Positions 9,493 to 19,486 of a stretch of DNA of 64,000 nt are shown here, one piece after another. The stretch lies in the NCBI RefSeq assembly GCF_000296775.1, contig NZ_AJLE01000006.1:372001-436000 (forward strand). Reading direction: 5' to 3'. A model generated the notes under the pieces. That model was not told the DNA's origin. It saw only the letters and a list, made by a program, of their open reading frames with translations, and searched no databases. Numbering within the stretch: position 1 is the first letter of the stretch; every line of letters starts with the position of its first letter. This DNA is from Sulfurovum sp. AR. Its GTDB lineage: Bacteria > Campylobacterota > Campylobacteria > Campylobacterales > Sulfurovaceae. The position numbers and the translations under genes are program-made.

Positions 9493-11298
9493 CTACACGA
9501 TTCTTTCTGCCAATTGTTCCGGCAATATCCCCAAGGACTCTTCTACCAACTTAGTATTACCATGTGTAATAAATGCATCAAGATACTCGAATGTTGTCAA
9601 GGCTACATCTTGTACCTTGTGTTGGCTTAAAAGTTCCAAGATCGCTGAACCTACACCACCCTGTGCTGCAGAATCAGAAAACACAAACCATTTTTTGTAC
9701 TGAGTACTCAATCGTAAAAGCATCTCCTCATCCAACGGCTTTACAAAACGAAGATCCAATATAGCAGGGTTTACTTCAACCAATTCAGCCACCTTTTGAG
9801 CACGTCCGACACCATTACCATACCCGATAAAGAGTATCACTTCACCCTCTTTTAGCAACACAGACTTTCCTAACTCATAGGCTGGACTCTCTGTGTCTTC
9901 TGCCAAAAATGCCCCTCTAGGGTATCTAAAAGCACAAGGATGGTCATACTCTTTGGCAAATCTCATACAATGTTTCATCGTTGTTTCATTGTAGGGTGCC
10001 AGCAGTGTCATATTGGGTATGCCTCTTAAATAAGAAATATCAAAAGCACCCTGATGTGTCTCTCCATCTTCTCCTACAATACCTGCTCTGTCCAGCGCAA
10101 AAGCGACACCTATATCCATCAGTGCTATATCGTGGATGACCTGGTCATATCCACGTTGTAAAAATGTGGAATAGATCGTACAAAATGGTTTAAACCCTTC
10201 TTTTGCCAATGGACCCATAGAAGTCACAGCATGTTGCTCTGCTATCGCAACGTCCCAAAAACGTTCAGGGTATTTTTTAATGGCCGCACTTAAACCTGTA
10301 CCACTTGGCATCGCAGCTGTCACACCTACCACTTTGTCATCTTCATCTGCAAGTTCTACCAAGGTGTCTGCAAAAATAGCAGTTGCTGCCTTAGCCGCCC
10401 CTGCTTTTTTAGGTGCTTCACCTGTTTTAAGATCAAAAGCACTGACCCCGTGCCAATGCTCTTTTGTACCCTCGGCTATCTCATACCCTTTTCCTTTGGT
10501 GGTCTGTGCATGGATAAGCACCGGTTTACCCAGTGCTTTAGCTACTTCCATCGTCTCTATAAGAGATTCAATGTCATGTCCGTCTACGGGTCCAATGTAT
10601 TCAATACCCATCTCTTCAAATATAATACCCGGCGTGATAAGCTTAAAAGACTCTTCAAACCTCTTTGCCATATAGGTCGCACCCTCAGGCAGATGATCAA
10701 GGACCTTTTCTACCCTGCCTTTGAATTTCTGGTAAAATGAACCGGCCATTGTTTGAGAAAGCAGTTTACTGATAGCACCGATTGGTTTGGCGATACTCAT
10801 TTCATTGTCATTCAGAATGATCACTACAGGGTATTTCCTGTCACCCAGTTCGTTCAGGGCCTCATACACCATCCCTGCACTCATACTTCCATCACCAATG
10901 AAGGCAACAGGTATTCTATCCTCACCTTTCAGTGCTATGGCCTTGGCTGCACCTACTGCCAGTGAAATAGAGGTCGAACTATGCCCTGCCACATAATAAT
11001 CATACTTGGACTCTTTAGGTTTGGTGTATCCGCAAATACCGCCAAACTGCCGTAAAGAATCAAACCTGTCCCATCTGTCTGTCAAGAGCTTATGCGCATA
11101 TGCCTGATGGCTGACATCAAAGATAAAAGGGTCCTTCTCTACATCAAACACTTTATGCATAGCCACGATCAGATCTGTTGCACCCATAGTAGAACTCAAG
11201 TGTCCCCCATTTTTACTTACCGTATCCAATATCTTTTGTCTGATATCTTCTGCTAAAGTATTGAGTTCATCTATCGAGTGTGCTTTTATATCTATCAT
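9493..11298 (-). CDS. dxs: 1-deoxy-D-xylulose-5-phosphate synthase
   Basis: First enzyme of the non-mevalonate isoprenoid pathway, thiamine-diphosphate dependent. The 601-residue protein has the ThDP motif GDGSMSAGMVYEALN, the transketolase-like AGIVGEDGETHQGAFD block, and HGVSAFD. Its length is slightly below the usual ~620, mainly a shorter N-terminus. It begins 4 nt after the preceding 70-residue ORF, so it is probably co-transcribed with hisC. Confidence 0.97.
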   Translation of the reverse strand: MIDIKAHSIDELNTLAEDIRQKILDTVSKNGGHLSSTMGATDLIVAMHKVFDVEKDPFIFDVSHQAYAHKLLTDRWDRFDSLRQFGGICGYTKPKESKYDYYVAGHSSTSISLAVGAAKAIALKGEDRIPVAFIGDGSMSAGMVYEALNELGDRKYPVVIILNDNEMSIAKPIGAISKLLSQTMAGSFYQKFKGRVEKVLDHLPEGATYMAKRFEESFKLITPGIIFEEMGIEYIGPVDGHDIESLIETMEVAKALGKPVLIHAQTTKGKGYEIAEGTKEHWHGVSAFDLKTGEAPKKAGAAKAATAIFADTLVELADEDDKVVGVTAAMPSGTGLSAAIKKYPERFWDVAIAEQHAVTSMGPLAKEGFKPFCTIYSTFLQRGYDQVIHDIALMDIGVAFALDRAGIVGEDGETHQGAFDISYLRGIPNMTLLAPYNETTMKHCMRFAKEYDHPCAFRYPRGAFLAEDTESPAYELGKSVLLKEGEVILFIGYGNGVGRAQKVAELVEVNPAILDLRFVKPLDEEMLLRLSTQYKKWFVFSDSAAQGGVGSAILELLSQHKVQDVALTTFEYLDAFITHGNTKLVEESLGILPEQLAERIV

Positions 11299-11302
11299 CT
11301 TT

Positions 11303-11515
11303 TTATTTCCCTAGTAAATAGGCATTGAGCAATTTTTTTGTGAAAACGATCTGTGTATCATCATACACCAAACCTAATTCATCTGCTAAATGTTTCAGTT
11401 CTTTTTTTGTTATTTTGTTCATCATACTGTGCTGGACTCTATATTGGATAAAATCATCTAAAATAAAAGGTTTCACCTCTACATCATCTGCTTTCACTAC
11501 CTCCACTTTTTTCAA
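11303..11515 (-). CDS. Conserved small hypothetical protein
   Basis: A 70-residue protein with no recognised domain. It is charged, has no membrane segment or signal peptide, and is predicted to be largely helical in its second half (KKELKHLADELGL). It overlaps the hisC stop by 4 nt and ends 4 nt before dxs, so tight coupling to both supports it as a real gene. Function unknown. Confidence 0.75.
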   Translation of the reverse strand: MKKVEVVKADDVEVKPFILDDFIQYRVQHSMMNKITKKELKHLADELGLVYDDTQIVFTKKLLNAYLLGK

Positions 11516-12606
11516 GCTATCACTTCTAAAAAATGTTTAAAGAACACATCATTTTGTTTGGCTGTTCCTATCGTGATCCTCATGGCATTCAATCCATAAG
11601 AAGCAAGATTACGGATGATGACACCACGTTTAAGCAGAGCATCTGCTATCTTTGTAGCATCCATGGTTTCATCAAACATATAGGTGATAAAGTTCGTATA
11701 ACTCTCTATATACTCAAATCCCTGCTCCTCTGCAAACGCCTCATACCGCTTGATCTGCTCCTGATGCAAAGCTATGGACTCTTCCACAAAACTGTTATCC
11801 TTGCATGCTTCTATAGCTACGGCCAAAGAGAGTGTAGAGATGTTGAATGGTGGTCTCATTTTATGGAGTTCTTTGATGAGTTCAGCCTGTGCGATACCGT
11901 ATCCTACACGCATACCGCCCAAACCATGAGCTTTTGAAAATGTACCCAGATAGATGACATTCTCATACTTCAGCAGGTCATTTGGCGTAATTGCATATTG
12001 TGGATCTTTGGCTGCAGCATACTCCATATAAGCACCATCTACAACGACCAACGTATCCGAATCTACTGAATCAATGATCTTCAGAACCTCTTCTTTACTT
12101 GTTGCATCACCTGTAGGATTGTTCGGTGTACAGAGGTAAATGATCTTTGGTCTATGCATACGGTAGGCTTCCATGAACTCATCATACTTATGCGTATAGC
12201 TTGCCGTCCGAAGGATCTTTGCACCCATCTGTTTTGCATAGATCTCATACATGGCAAAGGTCACTGCAGACATTAGTACAGAAGCATTTTCATCCAAGAG
12301 TGCACGGGAAATAAACTCTATCACCTGGTCAGAACCTGCACCGATAATGATATTGTCATCCTGAACATTAAATTTGGCGCTCAATGCGGCTTTAAGTTCG
12401 AACATACTGTCATCCGGGTAAAGGTGTGCAATATCAGCATTGGACCTGATCACTTTTGAAATAGCCGGGTTTGTACCTATCGGATTTTCATTTGATGCAA
12501 GTTTCACCACATCTTTAGCAGCAATACCAAATTCACGTACCACAAGCTCTATCGGTTTACCCGCTTCATACGTTTGTATATTCTCTAATACTTTGTTAAA
12601 TTTCAT
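11512..12606 (-). CDS. hisC: Histidinol-phosphate / aromatic aminotransferase
   Basis: PLP-dependent fold I aminotransferase of 364 residues. The Schiff-base lysine lies in LGTFSKAHGLGG, and ASNENPIGT and PNNPTGD are the expected substrate and cofactor blocks. It sits directly after pheA, so it may also transaminate phenylpyruvate or other aromatic keto acids, as several HisC enzymes do. Which activity dominates cannot be read from sequence. Confidence 0.93.
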   Translation of the reverse strand: MKFNKVLENIQTYEAGKPIELVVREFGIAAKDVVKLASNENPIGTNPAISKVIRSNADIAHLYPDDSMFELKAALSAKFNVQDDNIIIGAGSDQVIEFISRALLDENASVLMSAVTFAMYEIYAKQMGAKILRTASYTHKYDEFMEAYRMHRPKIIYLCTPNNPTGDATSKEEVLKIIDSVDSDTLVVVDGAYMEYAAAKDPQYAITPNDLLKYENVIYLGTFSKAHGLGGMRVGYGIAQAELIKELHKMRPPFNISTLSLAVAIEACKDNSFVEESIALHQEQIKRYEAFAEEQGFEYIESYTNFITYMFDETMDATKIADALLKRGVIIRNLASYGLNAMRITIGTAKQNDVFFKHFLEVIA

Positions 12607-12640
12607 ACTGATTTTTCTCCCTCACTGCTTATTTCTTCTT

Positions 12641-13699
12641 TTAAATATCGTCTATTTCTTTGACATAAGAACCTAATATTTTGATCTCACCTTTATGCTT
12701 TTCCAAAATAGGTTTGATATGTGTATCATTTTGGTGTCCATGAAACTCTATAAAAAAGATCGACTCCCCCTCTACGATATGCGATTTGATCTTTGTCAAA
12801 TTCACATGTGCTTCTTCAAAATCATTGAGAAAATTCACTAAAGATCCCGGTTTATTGGAAAGTCTTACCAATAAAGAGGTTTTATCATTTCCTGATGATG
12901 CATTTTCGAAGTCAGAGATAATGAAAAATCGTGTTCTATTGTTCGTATCATCTTCTACGTTATTGAAACGTATCGGTAGGTTATTCAACTTTGCTGCCAC
13001 TGCAGGACAGAGTGCTGCTGCGGTTTCATCTTTCAAGGCAAGTTTTGCTGCTTTGACGGTAGATTCCACAGGAATATGTTCTATTTCATCCAGTCCCAGG
13101 TCCTGTAAAAACTTACGGCACTGTCCAAAAGCGATATCTTTAGAATAGATCTTTGTGATCTTTGTAATATCATCACTGACGGTAGCGAAGGCCATATGTA
13201 CATCCAGACACACTTCAGCGATAATTTTTAGGTCATACTCATCCAGACAGTTGATCGTATCACTTACAATTCCGTTAGAAGAGTTTTCTATCGGAATCAC
13301 ACCAAATTTGGCTGTGCCTTTTTTTACTTCACGAAAAACGCCTGGTATAGAGCTGATAGGCAAGTATGCACTCATGGCTCCAAACTTGCTTTCAGCTGCC
13401 TGATGCGTAAAACTGGCTTCTGGACCTAAATATGCTACACCTTCAGGAAGCTCAAGATTTCTGGCTACAGCAAACATCTCCAAAAAGAGTGCATCGATCG
13501 CAGCATCTGTCAGTTTACCTTTATTTTGACTTTTCAGACGATTCAGAATGGCTTGTTCACGTTCAGGACGGTAGATAGGAGCCCCTGTAGTATTTTTCAC
13601 TTCGCCTACTTGATGCACCAACTCCATACGTTCATTATAAAGTTTTAGCAATGCATCATCGATATTGTCTATCTTATCTCTCAGCTCATCTAAAGTCAT
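12641..13699 (-). CDS. pheA: Bifunctional chorismate mutase / prephenate dehydratase (P-protein)
   Basis: Converts chorismate to phenylpyruvate for phenylalanine synthesis. Domains in order: an AroQ chorismate mutase helix bundle (about 1-85, MTLDELRDKIDNIDDALLKL), prephenate dehydratase (about 90-270, starting YLGPEASFTHQAA), and a C-terminal ACT domain with SKPGSLVNFL and ESIFFIEF, the usual phenylalanine-sensing site. The frame is open to a TTG at 13741, but ATG 13699 has AGGA 7 nt upstream and matches the family N-terminus, so I use it (352 residues). It starts 22 nt after lysA. Confidence 0.95.
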   Translation of the reverse strand: MTLDELRDKIDNIDDALLKLYNERMELVHQVGEVKNTTGAPIYRPEREQAILNRLKSQNKGKLTDAAIDALFLEMFAVARNLELPEGVAYLGPEASFTHQAAESKFGAMSAYLPISSIPGVFREVKKGTAKFGVIPIENSSNGIVSDTINCLDEYDLKIIAEVCLDVHMAFATVSDDITKITKIYSKDIAFGQCRKFLQDLGLDEIEHIPVESTVKAAKLALKDETAAALCPAVAAKLNNLPIRFNNVEDDTNNRTRFFIISDFENASSGNDKTSLLVRLSNKPGSLVNFLNDFEEAHVNLTKIKSHIVEGESIFFIEFHGHQNDTHIKPILEKHKGEIKILGSYVKEIDDI

Positions 13700-13721
13700 A
13701 TCCTCATCCTGCCTTTTTGCT

Positions 13722-14933
13722 TTACTTTTCCAAATACTCAAGCTCTAAACGTACCTGATCTTCATACGTTTCACGCTGACGTATGAGTCTGTCTTTTCCA
13801 CCTTGCAGTGCTACTTCTGCAGCTTTTGCACGTGTATTATAGTTACTTGCCATCGTAAAGCCATAGGCACCAGCAGAGTGAACCACGATAAGGTCATTAT
13901 GTTCCAGCGGTGGAAGAGGTACATTTTTACCGAAGAAATCTCCACTCTCACATACCGGTCCTACCACATCGGCAGGTGTCTTTTCCCCCTCTTTGAGTAC
14001 CGCTTCAATCTTATGATAGGCATTATAGAGGCTTGGACGTATAAGGTCATTCATCGCACCATCAACAATGACAAAACGTTTCCCGTCATTGACTTTTTCA
14101 TAAAGTACCTTGGTAAAGAATGCTCCTGCATTGGCTACCATGTAACGCCCTGGTTCACAAAGTAGTGTCACATCAAGTCCTTTGGTCGCCTCAAATATCG
14201 CCTGTGTATACACCTCAGCAGGGATCGTGACTTCATCATCATAGACTACACCGATACCCCCGCCCACATCAAAGAACTTAATATCGATCTTGATCGCCTT
14301 GAGTGAACGTACCAGGTCTGCTACGATCATACATGACTCACGTATAGGTTCGATCTTTGTAAGCTGCGAGCCAATGTGGAAATGTATCCCCACAGGATTT
14401 AAAAACTCAGACTTATTGGCATAGATATACATACGTTTTGCCATATCTATCTCTACACCGAATTTGTTCTCATGCAACCCTGTTGAAATATACGGGTGTG
14501 TCTGCGGGTCGATATTAGGATTGACACGGATAGAGATACGGGCTTCTTTACCCAGCTCTTTAGCCACCATCTCTACACGTTTCATCTCCGCTTCACTCTC
14601 TAGGTTGAGAAGTAAAATATCCTGTTCCAGTGCTTCACGTATCTCATCATCACGTTTCCCCACACCGGAGAAAATGATCTTGTATTTATCCACACCTGCG
14701 GTCAGGGCACGTTTGACCTCACCGATACTCACACAGTCAGCACCGGCACCAAGCTTTGCCAAATGTGCAATCACAGAGAGATTTGAATTTGCTTTTACTG
14801 CATAATTGATAAGTGATTTTTTACCTGCAAACGCATCTTTCAGTGTGGTATATCGATTTTCAATATAATCAAAATCATACATATACAAAGGCGTACCATA
14901 TTTGTCTGCCAATGCTTTATAATCAATATTCAT
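13722..14933 (-). CDS. lysA: Diaminopimelate decarboxylase
   Basis: Last step of lysine synthesis: decarboxylates meso-diaminopimelate. The 403-residue PLP enzyme carries the Schiff-base lysine in NYAVKANSN and the C-terminal cysteine motif CESGDFFGK. HIGSQ and EPGRYMV are the expected phosphate and substrate sites. It heads the lysA-pheA-hisC-dxs run, a set of amino-acid genes close enough to share a transcript. Confidence 0.97.
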   Translation of the reverse strand: MNIDYKALADKYGTPLYMYDFDYIENRYTTLKDAFAGKKSLINYAVKANSNLSVIAHLAKLGAGADCVSIGEVKRALTAGVDKYKIIFSGVGKRDDEIREALEQDILLLNLESEAEMKRVEMVAKELGKEARISIRVNPNIDPQTHPYISTGLHENKFGVEIDMAKRMYIYANKSEFLNPVGIHFHIGSQLTKIEPIRESCMIVADLVRSLKAIKIDIKFFDVGGGIGVVYDDEVTIPAEVYTQAIFEATKGLDVTLLCEPGRYMVANAGAFFTKVLYEKVNDGKRFVIVDGAMNDLIRPSLYNAYHKIEAVLKEGEKTPADVVGPVCESGDFFGKNVPLPPLEHNDLIVVHSAGAYGFTMASNYNTRAKAAEVALQGGKDRLIRQRETYEDQVRLELEYLEK

Positions 14934-15027
14934 TTATACTATCCTATATGCTCAATACCTTGAGTCTATTTTAGGGTGATTTTATCTAAAAGTTGATTAA
15001 AAGGTACATTTAACGTACTGCCGGGGA

Positions 15028-16110
15028 TTAGACAAGGCTTCTTTCATTTGTAAAATAGATATACATAGCATAGGCCCATAACATCATTACAGGCAATATC
15101 GCTGTCAATTCAGGTAGTAAGACACCGTTTGCACCCATTTGACTCAAACCAAACAATATCCCCCAAATTCCAAATGTTACCCCCAAAGAGAGTGCTATCA
15201 CTCCACCCATATTCATCATTCTGGCATGAAACGGAAGTTTGAAAAATAAAATGAGTAACAGGGCCAGTGAAAAAAGTGGTACGATCACTTTATCGTACAA
15301 TGATGCTCGGATCTTATCCGAACTTAGATTTTGTTTATATAACAACTCCCAAGTCATAAAGGCATCCCGTATATTCAATGCTTTCCCCTCATACAGTGAC
15401 TCTATAATCTTAGGTTTATAGCCCTCTAATGTTTCTATACGCTCTTTATGTTCTACGGTATATCTTTTCAATTCGCCGTTTTCATAGATATGTGTTTTCA
15501 GCGTCGCATCATGTGCCGTCCATATTGCACCATCAAATGTTGCTAAAGGTGCATTGATCGTATACTGTACCTGATACCCTTCGACTTTAAAGATCGTAAT
15601 ATCTTCTATCTTTTTTTCTATAGGATCAAGTTTGGTGATATAGACGAAGGTATCGTTGTATTTGAAAAAAAGGTCATTCACATCATAGGTACCCAATCTG
15701 TTTTCTAAAAGGAATTCTGCTTTGTCTTTTGCATAAGAAAACTCTGTCGTATGTAAGATTAAAAAAATCATATAGGTCAAAGAGCTTACTGTGAACAATG
15801 GTAAAAAAAGTCTTTTTTTATCATATCCAAAGGCATGAAACGCACCCATAGTATTATTTTTAACCAGTGAGAGCTTCGTCATAATCAGTGCGAAAACGAT
15901 GGCCAAAGGGTAAAGTAATCCCAATGCTTCCTGCCACATGTAAAAAATATAGAGAATTTTATAGTTTGAAGCAACATCAAGTTTCTGTAGATGTTGAAAA
16001 TAATCAATCGCAGCAAAAGCAAAAGAGAGTCCAAACATTATCGACAATAGATTTTTACTATAGAGTTTGGCTAAATATCCAAAGTGTAATGAAGGATTCA
16101 ACAGACTCAT
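15028..16110 (-). CDS. LptF/LptG (YjgP/YjgQ) family LPS-export permease
   Basis: A 360-residue inner-membrane protein with about three hydrophobic segments before and three after a large periplasmic loop (about 130-260), the layout of LptF/LptG permeases that move lipopolysaccharide with LptB and LptC. Only one such gene is in the window, so F or G cannot be assigned. Its ATG overlaps the pth stop by 4 nt, implying coupled translation. Confidence 0.85.
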   Translation of the reverse strand: MSLLNPSLHFGYLAKLYSKNLLSIMFGLSFAFAAIDYFQHLQKLDVASNYKILYIFYMWQEALGLLYPLAIVFALIMTKLSLVKNNTMGAFHAFGYDKKRLFLPLFTVSSLTYMIFLILHTTEFSYAKDKAEFLLENRLGTYDVNDLFFKYNDTFVYITKLDPIEKKIEDITIFKVEGYQVQYTINAPLATFDGAIWTAHDATLKTHIYENGELKRYTVEHKERIETLEGYKPKIIESLYEGKALNIRDAFMTWELLYKQNLSSDKIRASLYDKVIVPLFSLALLLILFFKLPFHARMMNMGGVIALSLGVTFGIWGILFGLSQMGANGVLLPELTAILPVMMLWAYAMYIYFTNERSLV

Positions 16111-16679
16111 ACACTTAAGCCTTCTATAGACTTCAAACTGTACTTTGACTTCACTTCATTGAGTTCCTCTTGAGATAACACTTTACAAGCTTTTGCAACA
16201 TGTGTTATCAAACGCTCTAACATGAGATTTTCTTCTTGGGAAAAGTCATTCAGTACATAATCTGCCACCTGTGACTTGTGTTCGGGCTTACCCACACCTA
16301 CCCTCACACGCAAATACTCTTTTGTAATATGTGCATCAAGTGATCTGAGTCCATTATGCCCACCATGGCCTCCACCTCTTTTAAAACGTACCGCACCAAA
16401 AGGGAGATCAATATCATCATGGATCACAATAATATCTTCAAGTTCCACTTTGAAAAAATGTTTGACAGGCTCTACAGAGCTTCCTGAAAGATTCATAAAT
16501 GTGGTAGGTTTTAAAAAAAGTGAATTGGCCGCGCGATAAAGCTTGCCCTGAAAAGAATTTTTGGAAATATCTCTGGCATGAAAGTCATTGACAAGCTTGT
16601 CAATGACTTTAAAACCTATATTATGTCGTGTGTTTTCGTATTGTGATCCTGGATTACCTAGACCTACGAAAAGTATCAC
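16107..16679 (-). CDS. pth: Peptidyl-tRNA hydrolase
   Basis: Releases peptides from stalled peptidyl-tRNA. The 190-residue protein has the GLGNPG loop at 6-11, catalytic H19 in NTRHNIGF, and the DIDLPFG and GGHNGLRS blocks. The start codon is GTG at 16679; an overlapping ATG just upstream is in another frame. It lies 21 nt after rplY, the common rplY-pth pair. Confidence 0.97.
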   Translation of the reverse strand: MILFVGLGNPGSQYENTRHNIGFKVIDKLVNDFHARDISKNSFQGKLYRAANSLFLKPTTFMNLSGSSVEPVKHFFKVELEDIIVIHDDIDLPFGAVRFKRGGGHGGHNGLRSLDAHITKEYLRVRVGVGKPEHKSQVADYVLNDFSQEENLMLERLITHVAKACKVLSQEELNEVKSKYSLKSIEGLSV

Positions 16680-16700
16680 AACTGTGCTTTCATGCTACGA

Positions 16701-17237
16701 TTATTTAGCTTTGATCACACCACAGATAGCAACATCTGGTCTGTCCATCATTTTACAGTTTGCTGGTACTTCAACATCTCTGATAAGGATAGAGTCATCT
16801 CTGTTCAATGGTGTAACATCAAGATCAAATTTCGCTGGCATATCTTCGATTGTACCTCTTACTTTTAATCTTCTTTTAGACATAACAAGTACACCTTTGT
16901 TCTTAAGTCCAACTGGTGTTCCGTGAGTCACAACCGGTACAAGGAAGTTTGTCACTTGACCTGGTACTGCTACTCTTAAGTCTACGTGAGTCACATCGCC
17001 ATTTACTGGGTGTAGTTGATACTCTTGAATAAATACATTGATCTCTTTATCGCCAACTTTCACTGGGAATGCAAGTGTCTCTTTATTTCTTACAGTTCTT
17101 GCAAATTCACCACGTTTAAATGCAGCGTTGATATTTTCAACACCATTTGCATAAATGTTCGCGATTAGATAACCATCTCTTTTAAGCTGCTTTGCATTAC
17201 GCTTACCGATACTCTCTCTAACGATACCTTCTAACAT
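16701..17237 (-). CDS. rplY: 50S ribosomal protein bL25 (CTC-type)
   Basis: Binds 5S rRNA. At 178 residues it has the bL25 N-terminal domain plus the C-terminal beta domain of the longer general-stress CTC form. The frame opens at 17255, but ATG 17237 has AAAGGA 6 nt upstream and gives the family start MLEGIVRES. It forms a pair with pth. Confidence 0.95.
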   Translation of the reverse strand: MLEGIVRESIGKRNAKQLKRDGYLIANIYANGVENINAAFKRGEFARTVRNKETLAFPVKVGDKEINVFIQEYQLHPVNGDVTHVDLRVAVPGQVTNFLVPVVTHGTPVGLKNKGVLVMSKRRLKVRGTIEDMPAKFDLDVTPLNRDDSILIRDVEVPANCKMMDRPDVAICGVIKAK

Positions 17238-17328
17238 ATTTGTCCTTTGATACATGTGTATAATTTTTTACCCCATCAATTGCTTCATAGAGTAAAATAG
17301 ACGCGAATTATACCCAATTTGTATTAAA

Positions 17329-18468
17329 CTATGCTTCATCCTCTTTAAATCCAAAGACATCCACCTCTTTTTCATGAGCATGTTCATCCACGATCGCACC
17401 TTTTCCGACACCCTGCATTTTAAGTTTCATATCTGATGGATTTGTTGCATATTCAAGTGCAATCTCTTCTGTGATCTCACCTCTACGGAAAATATCCAAA
17501 AGTGCCTGGTCAAAGGTCTGTGTACCGTAGATCTCTTTCCCTTCAAAAAGAGCATCAGGGATCTCTGCATCTCGGTTCTCCGCTATGAGTTGCTCGATCC
17601 TAGCTGTTTTTTTAAGGACTTCAATCCCCGCAACCCTTCCTCCACGCTTTGTAGGAATAAGTCTTTGTGAAATCACACCCTCAAGTACCGAAGCCAAAGA
17701 CATACGGATGCGGTTCTGTTCTTCATTCCCGAACATACCGACAATTCTATCTATCGTCTCTTTTGCATCCAGTGTGTGCAGCGTTGAAAAAACAAGGTGT
17801 CCGGTGTTGGCTGCATGCAGTGCGATATCGATCGTCTCCAAATCCCTCATCTCCCCGACAAGTATAATATCCGGGTCTTCCCTCAGTGCAGCTCTCAGTG
17901 CATCGGAAAAGGAGTGCGCATCCGGACCAATACCTCTTTGGTTGATCAAGCATCCTCTGTCTTTGTGTACGAACTCTATCGGGTCTTCAACCGTGATGAT
18001 ATGTTTTTTTGATTCTCTGTTGATCTTGTCCAAGATCGCTGCCAAAGTCGTTGACTTACCAGAACCTGTCACACCGGTTACAAGTACAAGACCTCTTTGT
18101 ATCTCTGCAAATGTTTTGATCACCGGTGGTAAATTCAGTTCATCCAGTGTCAATATCTTCACCGGAATAATACGGAAAACCGCGCTCAAACCATCCATTT
18201 GATAAAAGAAGTTCACACGAAATCTATTTTCATCTCCCATTACATAAGAAAAATCCAGGTTTCTATCTGTTTGTAGTTTCTCATATTGATCTACAGTCGT
18301 GATCTCTTGAGCCAACTTATCCATCATCTCTGCACTAAGTTCATCTTTGCCCAATACTTTGAGTACACCATGTACACGTACTCTGACTTGTGAACCTGAC
18401 TTAAGGTGAAGGTCACTCCCATTATGACTGATCATTGTTCTAAGATAGAGCTTGAGTTTTTCTTCCAT
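17329..18468 (-). CDS. pilT: Type IV pilus retraction ATPase PilT
   Basis: Hexameric ATPase that depolymerises type IV pili to drive twitching or DNA uptake. The 379-residue protein has Walker A GVTGSGKST at 132-140, the Asp box and Walker B (ILVGEMRD), and a His box (FSTLHT). The C-terminus extends about 30 residues beyond a typical PilT, with an acidic histidine-rich tail. No pilus structural genes are in this window. The comEC gene at the far end would fit a pilus-based DNA uptake route. Confidence 0.94.
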   Translation of the reverse strand: MEEKLKLYLRTMISHNGSDLHLKSGSQVRVRVHGVLKVLGKDELSAEMMDKLAQEITTVDQYEKLQTDRNLDFSYVMGDENRFRVNFFYQMDGLSAVFRIIPVKILTLDELNLPPVIKTFAEIQRGLVLVTGVTGSGKSTTLAAILDKINRESKKHIITVEDPIEFVHKDRGCLINQRGIGPDAHSFSDALRAALREDPDIILVGEMRDLETIDIALHAANTGHLVFSTLHTLDAKETIDRIVGMFGNEEQNRIRMSLASVLEGVISQRLIPTKRGGRVAGIEVLKKTARIEQLIAENRDAEIPDALFEGKEIYGTQTFDQALLDIFRRGEITEEIALEYATNPSDMKLKMQGVGKGAIVDEHAHEKEVDVFGFKEDEA

Positions 18469-18490
18469 GCTGGTCCCTTTAGCCTGTGAT

Positions 18491-19486
18491 TTATTTTAAA
18501 GTGTCAAGCATCTCTTGGAATGCTTTTTCAAATGCTTCAAGTCCCTCTTTTAAGAGTTGACTATATACTTTATCCATATCAAACCCGTTATCAGCCAGTT
18601 TTGTGAAATAGCCCTTGATCTCACTCTCTTCCAAAGGGAATTGAGGTGCCGGTGCTTTTTTGGCTATGAAGGCTTCTATTGTTGCAAGAGGTGCTGTATT
18701 GACAGAGTGTGGTGCAAGCAATTCTCTCATATAGTAATCTGCCGGGAGGTCATCACCTTTCACACCTGTACTGGCAAAAAGTGTACGTACACTAGGCGTA
18801 TGGTTTGCTTCAATAAGATTATAGATCTTTGCAGCATTGTAAATACCTGTTTTTGAAACATCGATCCCCTCTTTTTCCAAATCAGCATCCAGCAATCTGT
18901 CAAAACGGCTTACAAAAACAGAGATCACGGCTTCTGCTCTCAATCCGCCATCTTTTTCAAAACAATCCAAGCCTTTTTTCATCGCCTTCAAAGCTTTTTT
19001 GGTCTGTTTTGGGGAGAAGATAAGTGTGGCATTCACAGAGATACCTGTACTTAGAAGTTGGGTCATAGCATCATATCCTGCTTCTGTGGCAGGTACTTTT
19101 ACCATCACATTAGGCTCACCGATAGCCTCAAAGAGTCTTTTACCTTCGGCAACCGTCCCTTCTGTATCGTTTGAAAGGAAAGGGTCGACCTCTATAGAGA
19201 TATACCCATCATTTCCTTCATCATACTGAGGTCTTAATGCCTGTGCAGCAGTACGGATATCTTCTATCGCCAGTGCTTCATACTTCTCTTTTGGGCTTTT
19301 TCCTGTAAGAGAAGCCAACTGCTCTTTATAGGCAGGAGAAGTGGTAATCGCCGAAGCAAAAATAGACGGATTACTCGTAGCACCATTAATGATACCTTTT
19401 TCAATCAATGCAGAAAAATCATTTTTAAGGAAATCTCTTTCTACAAAATCTAACCATAAAGAGAATCCTATATCTCTATTTACCAT
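18491..19486 (-). CDS. tal: Transaldolase
   Basis: Transfers a dihydroxyacetone unit in the non-oxidative pentose phosphate pathway. The 331-residue protein has the catalytic lysine in VMVKVPATEAG and the GATSNPSIF motif of the TAL family. The frame is open to 19579, but ATG 19486 follows GGGAG and gives the family N-terminus MVNRDIGFSLWLD. The first 11 nt overlap the end of aat. Confidence 0.95.
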   Translation of the reverse strand: MVNRDIGFSLWLDFVERDFLKNDFSALIEKGIINGATSNPSIFASAITTSPAYKEQLASLTGKSPKEKYEALAIEDIRTAAQALRPQYDEGNDGYISIEVDPFLSNDTEGTVAEGKRLFEAIGEPNVMVKVPATEAGYDAMTQLLSTGISVNATLIFSPKQTKKALKAMKKGLDCFEKDGGLRAEAVISVFVSRFDRLLDADLEKEGIDVSKTGIYNAAKIYNLIEANHTPSVRTLFASTGVKGDDLPADYYMRELLAPHSVNTAPLATIEAFIAKKAPAPQFPLEESEIKGYFTKLADNGFDMDKVYSQLLKEGLEAFEKAFQEMLDTLK